Origin: Streptomyces candidus
Lineage (GTDB): Bacteria; Actinomycetota; Actinomycetes; Streptomycetales; Streptomycetaceae
Length of the DNA stretch: 64,000 nucleotides
Reading direction: 5' to 3'
NCBI RefSeq assembly: GCF_014207445.1
Contig: NZ_JACHEM010000015.1
Span: forward strand, 161,450-225,449
In this document: in pieces, positions 9,396-17,898 of the stretch
Position numbering within the stretch: the stretch's first letter is position 1
Layout: the number at the start of each line of letters is the position of its first letter
Position numbers and translations under genes: made by a program
Notes under the pieces: generated by a model
Told to the model about the DNA's origin: nothing
What the model saw: the letters and a program-made list of their open reading frames with translations, nothing else
Database searches by the model: none

Positions 9396-10058
9396 ATGTT
9401 CGACATCAACAAGGTGCAGGCCGCCCCCAGCAAGGATCTGCTCACGCCCGACAACTCGGTCATGCTCTTCGTGGACCACCAGCCGCAGATGTTCTTCGGC
9501 ACCGGGAGCGGCGATCGCGCAGCGATCATCAACAGCACCGTCGGTCTCGCCAAGGCGGCTCGGGCATTCGATGTGCCGGCCGTCCTGACCACGGTTGCCG
9601 CCGATTCGTTCTCCGGACCCCTGCTGCCCCAGCTCGCCGAGGTGTTCCCCGGGCAGGAGGCCATCGACCGTACGTCCATGAACGCCTGGGAGGACGAGGC
9701 GCTCGTGGCGGCGGTGAGGGCGACCGGGCGCAAGAAGATCATCTTGTCCGGCCTGTGGACCGAGGTCTGCCTGGTGCTGCCCGCGCTGTCCGCGCTGGAG
9801 CAGGGATACGAGGTGTACGTGGTCTCCGACGCCTCCGGCGGCGTCAGCCCGGCCGCCCACGAGCACGCGCTCCAGCGGATGATCGCTGCTGGAGCCGTCC
9901 CGGTGACCTGGGTGCAGGTGCTCCTGGAGCTGCAGCGCGACTGGGCGCGCCAGGAGTCGTACGGCGCGGTCATGGAGATCGTCAAGGCCCATGCGGGCGC
10001 ATACGGCCTGGGCGTCGTGTACGCGCAGAGCGTCATCGGCGCGCACGCCGCCGGCTGA
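9396..10058 (+). CDS. Isochorismatase-like hydrolase (YcaC-related)
   Basis: The 220-residue protein has the cysteine-hydrolase triad of the isochorismatase superfamily: Asp27 in MLFVDHQPQMFFG, a lysine in the GRKKIIL segment near 113, and Cys125 in GLWTEVCLVLPAL. The DHQPQMFFG N-terminus and the cis-peptide-bearing LWTEVC stretch are closest to YcaC-type amidohydrolases; substrates in this group are poorly defined. The ATG at 9396 follows a GAGAGGA-type ribosome site. DoxX follows after 5 bp, suggesting a stress or detoxification unit. Confidence 0.88.
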   Translation: MFDINKVQAAPSKDLLTPDNSVMLFVDHQPQMFFGTGSGDRAAIINSTVGLAKAARAFDVPAVLTTVAADSFSGPLLPQLAEVFPGQEAIDRTSMNAWEDEALVAAVRATGRKKIILSGLWTEVCLVLPALSALEQGYEVYVVSDASGGVSPAAHEHALQRMIAAGAVPVTWVQVLLELQRDWARQESYGAVMEIVKAHAGAYGLGVVYAQSVIGAHAAG

Positions 10059-10063
10059 CCCCT

Positions 10064-10570
10064 GTGGACACCGGCATTCTGATCCTGCGTCTGCTGGTGG
10101 GACTGCTCGTCGCCGGCCACGGTGTGCAGAAGATCAGTTCGCACCTGGGCGGCAGGGGACTCGACGGCGGCACGGAGGAATTCCGCGCGGACGGTTTCCG
10201 CGGCGGTGCCCTCACCGCCCTGGCGGCGGGCGGTGGCCAGATCGGATCGGGCCTGCTGCTCGCCGCCGGCCTCCTGACCCCGCTCGCCGCGACCGGCGCC
10301 ATCGGGGTCATGACGGTCGCGCTCACGGTCAAATGGCGCCACGGGCTCTGGGTGCAGAACGACGGATACGAGTACCCGCTCGTCCTCATCGGTACCGCCG
10401 CCGCTCTCGCCGCCACTGGACCGGGGGCCTGGTCCTTGGACGCGGCCATCGGCCTCGCGCCGTACCCCCAGTGGTGGGCGGCGCTCGTGCTCGTGGCCGG
10501 TCTCGGCAGCGGACTCCTCACCCGGCTCGTCCTGCACCGGCCCGCCGCCCCGGCGATCGCCGACCGCTGA
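10064..10570 (+). CDS. DoxX family membrane protein
   Basis: The 168-residue protein begins at GTG 10064, five bases after the hydrolase stop. It has the DoxX pattern: a first helix LILRLLVGLLVAGHGVQKI, a GGG-rich loop, then three more transmembrane helices. In actinobacteria DoxX proteins associate with thiol and oxidative-stress resistance, though substrates are seldom known. Co-transcription with the isochorismatase-like hydrolase is likely from the tight spacing. A hairpin terminator follows at 10593-10625. Confidence 0.88.
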   Translation: MDTGILILRLLVGLLVAGHGVQKISSHLGGRGLDGGTEEFRADGFRGGALTALAAGGGQIGSGLLLAAGLLTPLAATGAIGVMTVALTVKWRHGLWVQNDGYEYPLVLIGTAAALAATGPGAWSLDAAIGLAPYPQWWAALVLVAGLGSGLLTRLVLHRPAAPAIADR

Positions 10571-10592
10571 GCACGAGCCGCACAGAACGGGT

Positions 10593-10625
10593 CCGGCCGC
10601 CCGTGTGCCCCGACCGGGCGGCCGG
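10593..10625 (+). terminator. Hairpin terminator after the DoxX gene
   Basis: CCGGCCGCCCG (10593-10603) pairs perfectly with CGGGCGGCCGG (10615-10625) around an 11-nt loop. There is no T tract, as is usual for streptomycete terminators. It lies 23 bp after the doxX stop and before the dps ribosome site. Confidence 0.6.
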
Positions 10626-10664
10626 GCCCTTCCCCACCCATCGTCCGAACAAAAGGAGCATTTG

Positions 10665-11245
10665 ATGGACACCCTTACGACCCCGCTCGGTGGCGGCCAG
10701 CCGCTGTCGCACCAGAAGGGCGCCGGGACCCAGGCGTTCGGCACGCTCAAGCAGTTGCCGATCGGGCTCGGCCACGACACCCGCATGTACGCCTGCCAGC
10801 GGCTGAACCGCGTTCTCGCCGACACGCAGATCCTCTACTCCCTCTACAAGAAGCACCATTGGCTCATGCGGGGCGCGACCTTCTACTCGCTTCACCTGAT
10901 GCTGGACAAGCACGCGGAAGCCCAGCTGGTCATCGTGGACGCGCTGGCCGAGCGGGTCCAGAGCCTCGGCGGCGTCGCCGTCGGGGACCCGCGCCACGTC
11001 GCGGAACTGACGGCGATCCCCCGGCCACCGGACGGCGTGGAGCCGGTGCCCGTCATGCTGTATCGCGGCTCCTCGACGCACACGAGCGGATCCTGATCGA
11101 CGCCCGGGACGCCGCCGCCCGGCTCTCCGCGGAGGGGGACGAGGGCAGCACCGACCTGCTCGTCTCCGATGTCGTACGCACCGGCGAGGCGCAGGTGTGG
11201 TTCCTGGCCGAGCACCTCGTCGACACCCCTCTGGTGCGCGGCTGA
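10665..11245 (+). pseudogene. dps: Dps/ferritin-like DNA-protection protein, frameshifted
   Basis: A strong AAAGGAG site precedes ATG 10665. The frame gives a clear Dps N-terminus and ferroxidase helix (KKHHWLMRG, then HLMLDKHAEAQ) up to about residue 133. It then runs into PVMLYRGSSTHTSGS and a stop at 11096. The expected continuation, RLLDAHERILIDARD through to VDTPLVRG at 11245, is intact in the +2 frame. The break is at 11061-11065 (ctgTATcgcgg), where two extra bases or one missing base would restore the frame. The product as written lacks the last helix and should not assemble. It is either a real mutation or a sequencing error. Confidence 0.85.
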
Positions 11246-11379
11246 CGGACACGTACGCCGACCCGCACGACGTCGTCGTGGGCGGCGGCGAGTGCTCCTA
11301 CCGTGCCTGCGTGCCGGGCAGGACCTTGCTGCCTCCCGGCGCCGTCCGAGCGGAGGCCCGGTCGGCCGACGGGGCCCGA

Positions 11380-11690
11380 CAGGCGGTCACGACGGCACCG
11401 GACCGGGCGCGGTGACGACGCCGGCCGGGCCGGCCCCGGCCGTGTGAAGGCCCTCGTCCACATCGCCGCGTCCATCGCGGACGAGGACGAGCACGATCCC
11501 GTCCTTGGCGTTGACCGCCACCGCCGGCAAGAACCTCCCGCCGGCAGCCGAGCGGTTGATGCTCCGGCGCGCAGGCTCGCACATCACCGAAGTGGACGCG
11601 TCGCACGCCGTGGTCGTCTCCTGTCCAGGCGTGGACACCGACGTGATCCTCGACGCCGTACGGGCGACCCGCCGAGCACCCCGGCCCGCG
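11380..11690 (+). pseudogene. Decayed alpha/beta hydrolase gene (internal deletion and frameshifts)
   Basis: Fragments of the same family as the intact genes at 15738 and 31715 are readable in three frames. GHDGTGPGAVTT corresponds to the nucleophile elbow GHSYGGAVIT with the serine lost. VKALVHIAASIADEDE from 11444 corresponds to a conserved central strand. IPSLALTATAGKNLPPAAER and then SHITEVDASHAVVVS (about 11499-11640) correspond to the C-terminal acid and histidine region. About 80 residues between the second and third fragments are missing. There is no functional start, so this is a relic. Confidence 0.7.
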
Positions 11691-11724
11691 TCCTCCCGTA
11701 CATCCCCAGAAGGAGAAAACCCTC

Positions 11725-12678
11725 ATGAAGAACCGTCCGATCCTCGAACCCGCCGCCCAGGCCTTCGCCGACGCCACCTCCCAGCCGCCGTACCTCTACC
11801 AGATCCCCGTCGCCGAAGGCCGTAAGGCCGTGGACGGTGTCCAGAGCGGTCCGGGCGTTCCTCTGCCCGAGGTCGACGAGGAGTGGATCACCGTCCACGG
11901 CGGACCGACCGGCGATGTCCGCGCCCGGGTCGTCCGCCCCCGCGGCGTCACAGGACCGCTTCCCGTCGTCCTCTACCTCCACGGCGCGGGGTGGGTCTTC
12001 GGCAATGCCCACACCCACGACCGGCTCGTCCGCGAGCTCACCGTCGCCACCCGGGCGGCCGTGGTGTTCCCCGAGTACGACCTCTCGCCCGAAGCGCGCT
12101 ACCCCGTCGCGATCGAACAGAACTACAGCGTCGCCCAGTGGATCGCCCGCGAGGGCCACCACAAGGACCTCGACGGCACGCGGATCGCCGTCGCGGGCGA
12201 CTCCGTGGGCGGCAACATGAGCGCCGCCCTCACCCTCATGGCCAAGCAGCGCGGCGACGTCGTGTTCGTCCAGCAGGTCCTCTTCTACCCGGTCACGGAC
12301 GCGAGCTGTGACACCGACTCGTACCACCTGTTCGGCGAGGGCTACTTCCTGCGCCGCGATGCCATGCAGTGGTTCTGGGACCAGTACACGACCGCCGAGG
12401 CCGAGCGGGCCCAGATCACCGCCTCCCCGCTGCGTGCCTCCACCGAGCAGCTCGGCGGCCTGCCGCCGGCCCTGGTCATCACTGCCGAGGCCGACGTTCT
12501 GCGCGACGAGGGCGAGGCGTACGCGGCGAAGCTCCGCGCCGCCGGAGTCCCCGTCACCGCCCTGCGCGTCCAGGGCGTCATCCACGACTTCGTGATGCTG
12601 AACGCACTGCGCGAGACACAGGGCGCGTCACTCGCCATCGGTCTCGCCGCCGACACACTGCGCAAGGCCCTCGCATGA
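11725..12678 (+). CDS. HSL-family alpha/beta hydrolase (esterase/lipase)
   Basis: The 317-residue protein has every landmark of the hormone-sensitive-lipase family: the oxyanion motif HGAGW at 86-90, the nucleophile GDSVGG with Ser160, Asp257 in AEADVLRDE and His287 in VIHDF. There is no signal peptide, so it acts in the cytoplasm on small acyl esters. An AAGGAG site precedes ATG 11725, and its stop overlaps the start of the amidohydrolase gene (ATGA). The two enzymes therefore probably act in one catabolic route. Confidence 0.92.
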   Translation: MKNRPILEPAAQAFADATSQPPYLYQIPVAEGRKAVDGVQSGPGVPLPEVDEEWITVHGGPTGDVRARVVRPRGVTGPLPVVLYLHGAGWVFGNAHTHDRLVRELTVATRAAVVFPEYDLSPEARYPVAIEQNYSVAQWIAREGHHKDLDGTRIAVAGDSVGGNMSAALTLMAKQRGDVVFVQQVLFYPVTDASCDTDSYHLFGEGYFLRRDAMQWFWDQYTTAEAERAQITASPLRASTEQLGGLPPALVITAEADVLRDEGEAYAAKLRAAGVPVTALRVQGVIHDFVMLNALRETQGASLAIGLAADTLRKALA

Positions 12679-14561
12679 CCGGGCCGTCGACGAGCATGCC
12701 GGTGGCGGGCGTGGTCCCCGCCCCGCGCCGGGAGCGCGAGCACGCCGACCTCCTCGTCCGCAACGCCAAGGTCTTCACCGGTGACCCCGACCGGCCGGAG
12801 GCCAGAGCCGTCGCGATCCGCGACGGCAGGGTCGCGGCCCTCGGTGACGACCACGACCTCGCCCACCTCGTCGGGCCGGAAACGAAGGTCGTCGACGCCC
12901 TCGGCCGCCGGGTGATCCCCGGCCTCAACGACTCGCACCTGCATGTCATCCGGGGCGGCCTGAACTACGTCCTGGAACTGCGCTGGGACGGGGTGCGCAG
13001 TCTGCGTCACGCCCTGGCCATGCTGCGCGAACAGGCCGGTCGCACCCCCAAGGGACAGTGGATCCGCGTCGTGGGCGGTTGGACCGCCGAACAGTTCGCC
13101 GAGCGCAGGATGCCGACCGTCGCGGAGCTGAACGCCGCCGCGCCCGACACCCCGGTCTTCGTCCTGCACCTGTACCAGTCGGCGCTGATGAACCGCGCCG
13201 CCGTCAAGGCCGCCGGATTCACCCGGGAAACCCCCGACCCGCGTGGCGGGCAGATCGTACGAGGCCGGGACGGCGAACCCAACGGTGTGCTCCTCGCCGC
13301 CCCGAGCGCGCTCATCCTGTACTCGACCCTGGCCAAGGCGCCGGCTCTCGACGAGGCCGACAAGCGGACGTCGACGCGCCACTTCCTGCGCGAGCTGAAC
13401 CGCTTCGGGCTGACGTCCGCGGTCGACGCCGCCGGCGGGTTCCAGAACTTCCCCGACAACTACGCCACGGTCGTCGACCTCGCCCGCTCGGGGGAGCTGA
13501 CCCTCCGGATCGCCTACCACCTCTTCCCGCAGACGGCCGGACAGGAACTCGCCGACCTGAAGCGCTGGACCGAGACGGTCAAGCCCGGGGACGGGGACGA
13601 GTGGCTCCGGCTCAACGGCGCCGGAGAGAACCTGACCTGGGCCGCCGCCGACTTCGAGAACTTCTCCGAACCCCGGCCCGAACTCGCCGCGGGCTACGAG
13701 AGCGAATTCGAGAGCGCCGTCCGGCTGCTGCTCGAGAACGGCTGGGGCTTCCGGCTCCACGCGACCTACGACGAGACGATCCGCCGCGACCTGGCCGTCT
13801 TCGAGAAGCTCGCGGCCGAAGGGCTGTTTCCCGGGGGCAACCGCTGGCTGTTCGACCACGCGGAGACCGTCTCGGCCGACAGCCTCGGCCGGATCGCCGC
13901 CCTCGGCGGGGCCGTCTCCGTACAGAACCGGATGTCCTTCCAGGGCGCCGCGTTCCTCGGCCGCTACGGCGCCGAGGCCACCTCCCACTCCCCGCCGGTC
14001 CGGGCCATGCTCGACCAAGGACTGACCGTCGCCGCCGGAACCGACGCCACCCGGGTCTCTTCGTACAACCCCTGGGTCGCACTGCACTGGCTGGTCACCG
14101 GGCGCACCGTCGGCGGCACCGCCCTCTACCCGGCCGCCAACCTGATCGACCGGACGACCGCCCTCGGCCTCTACACCCGCGGCGGCGCGCAGCTCACCGG
14201 CGAACAGGACGTCAAGGGCGTACTGCGAGAGGGGTGTTACGCGGACCTCGCGATCCTGTCGGACGACTACCTCACCGTGTCCGAGGCCGTCATCCCCGAC
14301 ATCGAGTCCGTCCTCACGGTCGTCGGCGGCCGCATCGTCTACGCGACCGCCGAGTACGAGGGCCTCGACGAGACAGTCCCGCCGGTGAGCCCCGAGTGGA
14401 GTCCGGTGGCCCACTTCGGCGGCTACCAGAACGGTGCTCAGCAGGCGGTGTCCGTGGCCGAGGCCGTCGCCGAGTCCGAGCAGCACCGTCGCTGGCGCGT
14501 CGCCCGCGGCTCCGTCCCCGACACGACGCCGTCCTTCGTCGACCCCTGCTTCGCGCACTGA
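12675..14561 (+). CDS. Amidohydrolase family 3 protein (YtcJ-like)
   Basis: The 628-residue product has a composite amidohydrolase fold. An N-terminal beta-sandwich strand DLLVRNAKVFTGD leads to the metal site GLNDSHLH (His88 and His90). Further conserved stretches are FDHAETVS and GTDATRVSSYNPW near the last metal aspartate, and a C-terminal DLAILSDDYLTV sandwich. YtcJ-type enzymes hydrolyse exocyclic amide or formamide-like bonds. The ATG lies inside the previous stop, showing translational coupling with the esterase. A membrane protein and a GNAT gene follow closely. Confidence 0.88.
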   Translation: MTGPSTSMPVAGVVPAPRREREHADLLVRNAKVFTGDPDRPEARAVAIRDGRVAALGDDHDLAHLVGPETKVVDALGRRVIPGLNDSHLHVIRGGLNYVLELRWDGVRSLRHALAMLREQAGRTPKGQWIRVVGGWTAEQFAERRMPTVAELNAAAPDTPVFVLHLYQSALMNRAAVKAAGFTRETPDPRGGQIVRGRDGEPNGVLLAAPSALILYSTLAKAPALDEADKRTSTRHFLRELNRFGLTSAVDAAGGFQNFPDNYATVVDLARSGELTLRIAYHLFPQTAGQELADLKRWTETVKPGDGDEWLRLNGAGENLTWAAADFENFSEPRPELAAGYESEFESAVRLLLENGWGFRLHATYDETIRRDLAVFEKLAAEGLFPGGNRWLFDHAETVSADSLGRIAALGGAVSVQNRMSFQGAAFLGRYGAEATSHSPPVRAMLDQGLTVAAGTDATRVSSYNPWVALHWLVTGRTVGGTALYPAANLIDRTTALGLYTRGGAQLTGEQDVKGVLREGCYADLAILSDDYLTVSEAVIPDIESVLTVVGGRIVYATAEYEGLDETVPPVSPEWSPVAHFGGYQNGAQQAVSVAEAVAESEQHRRWRVARGSVPDTTPSFVDPCFAH

Positions 14562-14577
14562 AAGAGAGATCCACCCG

Positions 14578-15312
14578 ATGTCCGCAACCTCCTCCGCCGC
14601 CGACGGCGACGTTCCGGCCAGCTCGCCGGACGCGCCCCCGGAACGCCGTTTCGAACCGGACCTCCGGTCGATGACACGGATCAACCTGCGCCCCATCGCC
14701 TCACCCATGCCGCTCGGCTTCTTCACGATAGCCATCGCCTCCGTGATGACGGGCTGCCTCCAGCTCGGGCTCTTCGACGAGGAGGCCCGCGCCGCAGTCG
14801 CCTTCACCGTGCTTCCCGCCTCCGTCCTCCAACTTCTGGTCAGTTTCCTGGCGTTCGGCGCCCGTGACGTGATCGCGGCGACGCTGATGGCGGTCTTCGC
14901 CGGCAGCTGGCTGCCGTACGCGCTCATCATGCTCAGCGACGCGGCCGACGGCCTCCAGGTCCTCGGCGTGTTCAACCTGGCGCTCCTGTGCTTCGGGGCC
15001 CTGATGACCGCCGTGACCGGGCCCAAGCGCGCGCTGTGGCTCGTCCTCGCGGTCTCCCTGCCCCGCTGGGCGGCCACCGGCCTCGGGGGCATCACCGGCG
15101 CCGAATGGCTGACGCGCACGTCCGGCGCGCTCGGCCTCGTGGTGGCGCTGGTCGCGATGTACACGGCGTTCGCCCTGATGCTGGAGGACATGCGCAGCGA
15201 GCAGGTCCTGCCCATCGGTCGCAGCGGCCCCGCCCACCTCGCAGTGGAAGGCGACCTGGCCGTCCAGCTCCGCAACCTGGAACGCCAGGCGGGCGTGCGC
15301 CGCACGCTCTGA
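14578..15312 (+). CDS. Membrane protein, distantly GPR1/FUN34/YaaH-like
   Basis: The 244-residue protein has a hydrophilic N-terminus and about six transmembrane helices. The first helix begins after INLRPIASPMPLGF, reminiscent of the NPxPLGL motif that opens the GPR1/FUN34/YaaH acetate-transporter family. Later helices (FGARDVIAATLMAVFAGSW) fit the same topology. It starts 16 bp after the amidohydrolase stop and probably belongs to that operon, perhaps as an uptake or efflux protein for a small organic acid. The family match is tentative. Confidence 0.7.
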   Translation: MSATSSAADGDVPASSPDAPPERRFEPDLRSMTRINLRPIASPMPLGFFTIAIASVMTGCLQLGLFDEEARAAVAFTVLPASVLQLLVSFLAFGARDVIAATLMAVFAGSWLPYALIMLSDAADGLQVLGVFNLALLCFGALMTAVTGPKRALWLVLAVSLPRWAATGLGGITGAEWLTRTSGALGLVVALVAMYTAFALMLEDMRSEQVLPIGRSGPAHLAVEGDLAVQLRNLERQAGVRRTL

Positions 15313-15358
15313 CCACAGCCACGCACTCCGTCACCCTCACGACCGCCCAGGAGCACCC

Positions 15359-15673
15359 ATGGAACCGCAAGTGACGGACCGGGCCGACAAGTCCCGCTAC
15401 GAGATCCTCGGCGGCGACGGCAACACCGAGACCGCGGGCTTCGCCGAATACCACCTCTCGGAGGGCGAGATCGCCTTCCTCCACACCGAGATCGACAACC
15501 GGTTCGCCGGCCGAGGCCTGGGCGGGCTGCTCGCCCGCGGGATCCTCGACGACGCCCGGACCCGAGGACTGCGCGTCCTGCCGTACTGCCCCTTCATCCG
15601 GGGCTGGATCGGCAAACACCCCGAGTACACCGGCCTGGTGCCCGAGGCCGACCGCGCCCGCTTCGGCCTGTGA
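15359..15673 (+). CDS. GNAT-like N-acetyltransferase (short YjdJ type)
   Basis: The 104-residue protein matches the small GNAT-fold domain with a strand EIAFLHTEIDNRFAGRGLGG that contains the acetyl-CoA pyrophosphate-binding loop. It then shows LPYCPFIRGWIGKHPEY, the typical end of YjdJ-type single-domain acetyltransferases. The acceptor is unknown in this family. An AGGAG site lies ahead of ATG 15359, 46 bp after the membrane protein, consistent with the same transcript. Confidence 0.88.
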   Translation: MEPQVTDRADKSRYEILGGDGNTETAGFAEYHLSEGEIAFLHTEIDNRFAGRGLGGLLARGILDDARTRGLRVLPYCPFIRGWIGKHPEYTGLVPEADRARFGL

Positions 15674-15737
15674 GGCACCGCGCATCCCCTTCCCCTGTCC
15701 CCAACCACATCCCCCTTCACCCCTGAGGAGTTCCTTC

Positions 15738-16463
15738 ATGTCCCGACACGCCCGCCCCACCGTCGTTCTGGTCCACGGCGCCTTCGCCGACGCCTCCAGC
15801 TTCGCCCGCGTCATTCCCGAGCTGACCGCCGCCGGCATGGACGTGGTGGCCCCTGCGGTGCCCAACCGCAGCCTCGTCGACGACGCCGCGTACATCGCCT
15901 CGGTGATCCGCGCCGTCGAAGGCCCCGTGATCCTGGTCGGACACTCCTACGGCGGTGCCGTCATCACCCTCGCCGGCACGGAGGACAATGTCCGCGCACT
16001 GGTGTACCTCGCGGGATACGCGCTGGAGGAGGGCGAAAGCCTGGGCGAGCTCCAGGGCCGCTTCCCCGACTCCGGTCTTGCCGACGCGCTCGTCTACACC
16101 CCGTTCCCGGTGGCCGGCTCCGCCGAGACCGGCACCGACGTCTCGGTGGAGATCGAGAAGTTCCCCGCCCTCTTCGCCGCGGACGTCGACCCCGCCCTCG
16201 CCGCGGTGCTCGCCGTCTCCCAGCGCCCCCTGGCCGCACGTGCCTTCTCCGAGGCGGCGCCCGTCGCGGCCTGGAAGACCAAACCCTCGTGGGGCATGGT
16301 CGCCTCGTCCGACCGCACGATCAACCCCGATGTGGAGCGCTACGGGTACGAGCGCGCCGGCATGACCACCGTCGAGGTCGACTCCTCCCACCTGGTCATG
16401 CTCGCCCGGCCCGAGGCCGTGGCGGAGCTGATCCAGGACGCGGCCCGGTCCACGGTCCACTGA
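15738..16463 (+). CDS. Alpha/beta hydrolase (RsbQ/esterase-like)
   Basis: The 241-residue enzyme starts TVVLVHGAFADASSF and has a GHSYGGAV nucleophile elbow (Ser near residue 69), an aspartate in the SSDRTINP strand and the catalytic histidine in VDSSHLVML. It belongs to the same small family as the intact gene at 31715 and the decayed copy at 11380-11690. It lacks a signal peptide. It is the last gene of the 11.7-16.5 kb esterase/amidohydrolase series, with GAGGAG ahead of its ATG. Confidence 0.9.
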   Translation: MSRHARPTVVLVHGAFADASSFARVIPELTAAGMDVVAPAVPNRSLVDDAAYIASVIRAVEGPVILVGHSYGGAVITLAGTEDNVRALVYLAGYALEEGESLGELQGRFPDSGLADALVYTPFPVAGSAETGTDVSVEIEKFPALFAADVDPALAAVLAVSQRPLAARAFSEAAPVAAWKTKPSWGMVASSDRTINPDVERYGYERAGMTTVEVDSSHLVMLARPEAVAELIQDAARSTVH

Positions 16464-16467
16464 CCCG

Positions 16468-16487
16468 ATCGTTCAAGGTCGAACGAT
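16468..16487. promoter_or_regulatory. Inverted repeat, candidate operator of the ABC/LuxR operon
   Basis: ATCGTTC and GAACGAT form a perfect 7-bp inverted repeat separated by 6 bp, followed within 6 bp by an AT-rich GATAAT-like stretch at 16493-16498. The element lies about 80 bp before the start of the lipoprotein gene, where a regulator of the importer would bind. The LuxR-family gene at the end of the operon is one candidate ligand. Confidence 0.45.
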
Positions 16488-16519
16488 TAGTCGATAATGT
16501 TCGAGCGCTGGTAGCTTCT

Positions 16520-16551
16520 GATCGCCCCCGAGGACCCCTCGGCGGGCGATC
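16520..16551 (+). promoter_or_regulatory. Stem-loop touching the ribosome site of the sugar-binding lipoprotein gene
   Basis: GATCGCCC (16520-16527) pairs with GGGCGATC (16544-16551). Inside, CCGAGG pairs with CCTCGG around a 3-nt loop, giving a 14-bp stem with one bulged C. The GGAGGAG ribosome site begins immediately after it. The structure could be a terminator of the preceding hydrolase gene, an attenuator or an mRNA-stability element for the importer operon. Confidence 0.55.
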
Positions 16552-16566
16552 GGAGGAGACACACCC

Positions 16567-17898
16567 ATGAGGTTCGGCGCGAGGCTCGCGCTCGCCGTCA
16601 TCGCCCTCGCCGCCCTTGCCACCGCCTGCGGTGTTCCGCAGGGCAGTGGTGCGCAGCCGCACACCGCCGTCGACTGCGGGTCGTACGCCAGGTACGGCAA
16701 GCACCCCGGCACCAAGGTCACCGTCTACGCGGAGAACCGGGACCGGGAGGCCGACCTGTTCGAAGAGACCTGGGCGGACTTCGCGCACTGCACGGGAATC
16801 GACGTCCAGTACGAGGGGGACGGGGAGTTCGAGGCCCAGATCCAGCTCCGGGTCGACGGCGGGAGTGCGCCGGATGTGGCGTTCTTCCCTCAGCCCGGCC
16901 TCCTGGAACGCTTCGCGCGGGCAGGGAAGCTCAAGCCCGCGAGCGCCGGGGTCGTGGCTCTCGCGAAGCAGGGCTGGTCGGCCGACTGGAACAGCTACGC
17001 GACCATTGACGGCACCCTCTACGGCACGCCGCTGGTCGCGAACGTGAAATCGTTCGTCTGGTACTCGCCGAGGTTCTTCCGCGACAGGGGACTGAGCGTT
17101 CCCCGCACATGGTCCGAGCTGATGGCCGTGACGGAGAAGGTCGCGGCGTCGGGCGTCAAGCCGTGGTGCGCGGGCATCGAGTCCGCCGAGGCGACCGGCT
17201 GGCCCGTGACGGACTGGATCGAGGACGTCCTGCTGCGCCAGCAGGGCACCGACGTCTACGACCGGTGGACCGCCCACGAGATCCCGTTCAACGACCCGCG
17301 GGTGATCAAGGCCATGGACACCGTGGGGTCCATCCTCAAGAACGACCGGTACGCCAACGGCGGTTTCGGCCCGGCCCGCTCGATGGCGTCGATCTCTTTC
17401 CAGGAGGCCGGCACACCGGTTCTCTCCGGCGACTGTGCGATGCACCGCCAGGCCTCGTTCTATGCCGACATGTGGCCACAGGGCACCGAGATCGGACCGG
17501 ACAAGGACGTCTACGCCTTCCTCCTGCCGGGGGCCGACCCGGCCCGCCGCCCCGTACTGGGCGGCGGGGTGTTCACCGCGGTGTTCGCCGACCGTCCCGA
17601 AGTACGGGCCTACCAGGAGTATCTGGCCTCCGCGGACTTCGCGAACGCGCGCATGAAGAAGGGCCCGTTCGTCTCGGCGAACAAGGGCGTGGATCCGGCG
17701 AATGCCGCCACCCCGGTCGACAGGCTCTCGATCCAGCTGCTCCAGGACTCCAGGACACAGTTCAGGTTCGACGGTTCGGACCTGATGCCCGCTTCGGTCG
17801 GCGCCGGGACGTTCTGGAAGGGATCCGTCGACTGGATCGGCGGCGCCGGCACCCGGCAGGTCGCCGATTCCGTCGAACGGTCCTGGCCGAGCCGCTGA
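16567..17898 (+). CDS. Carbohydrate ABC transporter substrate-binding lipoprotein
   Basis: The 443-residue protein has a lipoprotein signal ending LATAC (Cys21). A family 1-type extracellular solute-binding fold follows: KVTVYAENRDREAD, GGSAPDVAFFPQPGL, GTLYGTPLVANVK and VPRTWSELMAV. The overall pattern is closest to alpha-glucoside-binding proteins of the AglE type. It delivers the sugar to the two permeases encoded immediately downstream; its stop overlaps the first permease start (TGATG). The exact sugar cannot be read from sequence. Confidence 0.9.
   Translation: MRFGARLALAVIALAALATACGVPQGSGAQPHTAVDCGSYARYGKHPGTKVTVYAENRDREADLFEETWADFAHCTGIDVQYEGDGEFEAQIQLRVDGGSAPDVAFFPQPGLLERFARAGKLKPASAGVVALAKQGWSADWNSYATIDGTLYGTPLVANVKSFVWYSPRFFRDRGLSVPRTWSELMAVTEKVAASGVKPWCAGIESAEATGWPVTDWIEDVLLRQQGTDVYDRWTAHEIPFNDPRVIKAMDTVGSILKNDRYANGGFGPARSMASISFQEAGTPVLSGDCAMHRQASFYADMWPQGTEIGPDKDVYAFLLPGADPARRPVLGGGVFTAVFADRPEVRAYQEYLASADFANARMKKGPFVSANKGVDPANAATPVDRLSIQLLQDSRTQFRFDGSDLMPASVGAGTFWKGSVDWIGGAGTRQVADSVERSWPSR

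Noticed and set aside
8234..10825. An 863-codon open frame on the minus strand
   Set aside because: Its first three quarters are the antisense of the isochorismatase, DoxX and Dps genes and show no domain. Only the last 198 codons, from ATG 8830, form a credible gene.
12342..15356. A 1004-codon open frame on the minus strand
   Set aside because: It lies opposite the amidohydrolase and membrane-protein genes, which have clear family motifs. The antisense product does not.
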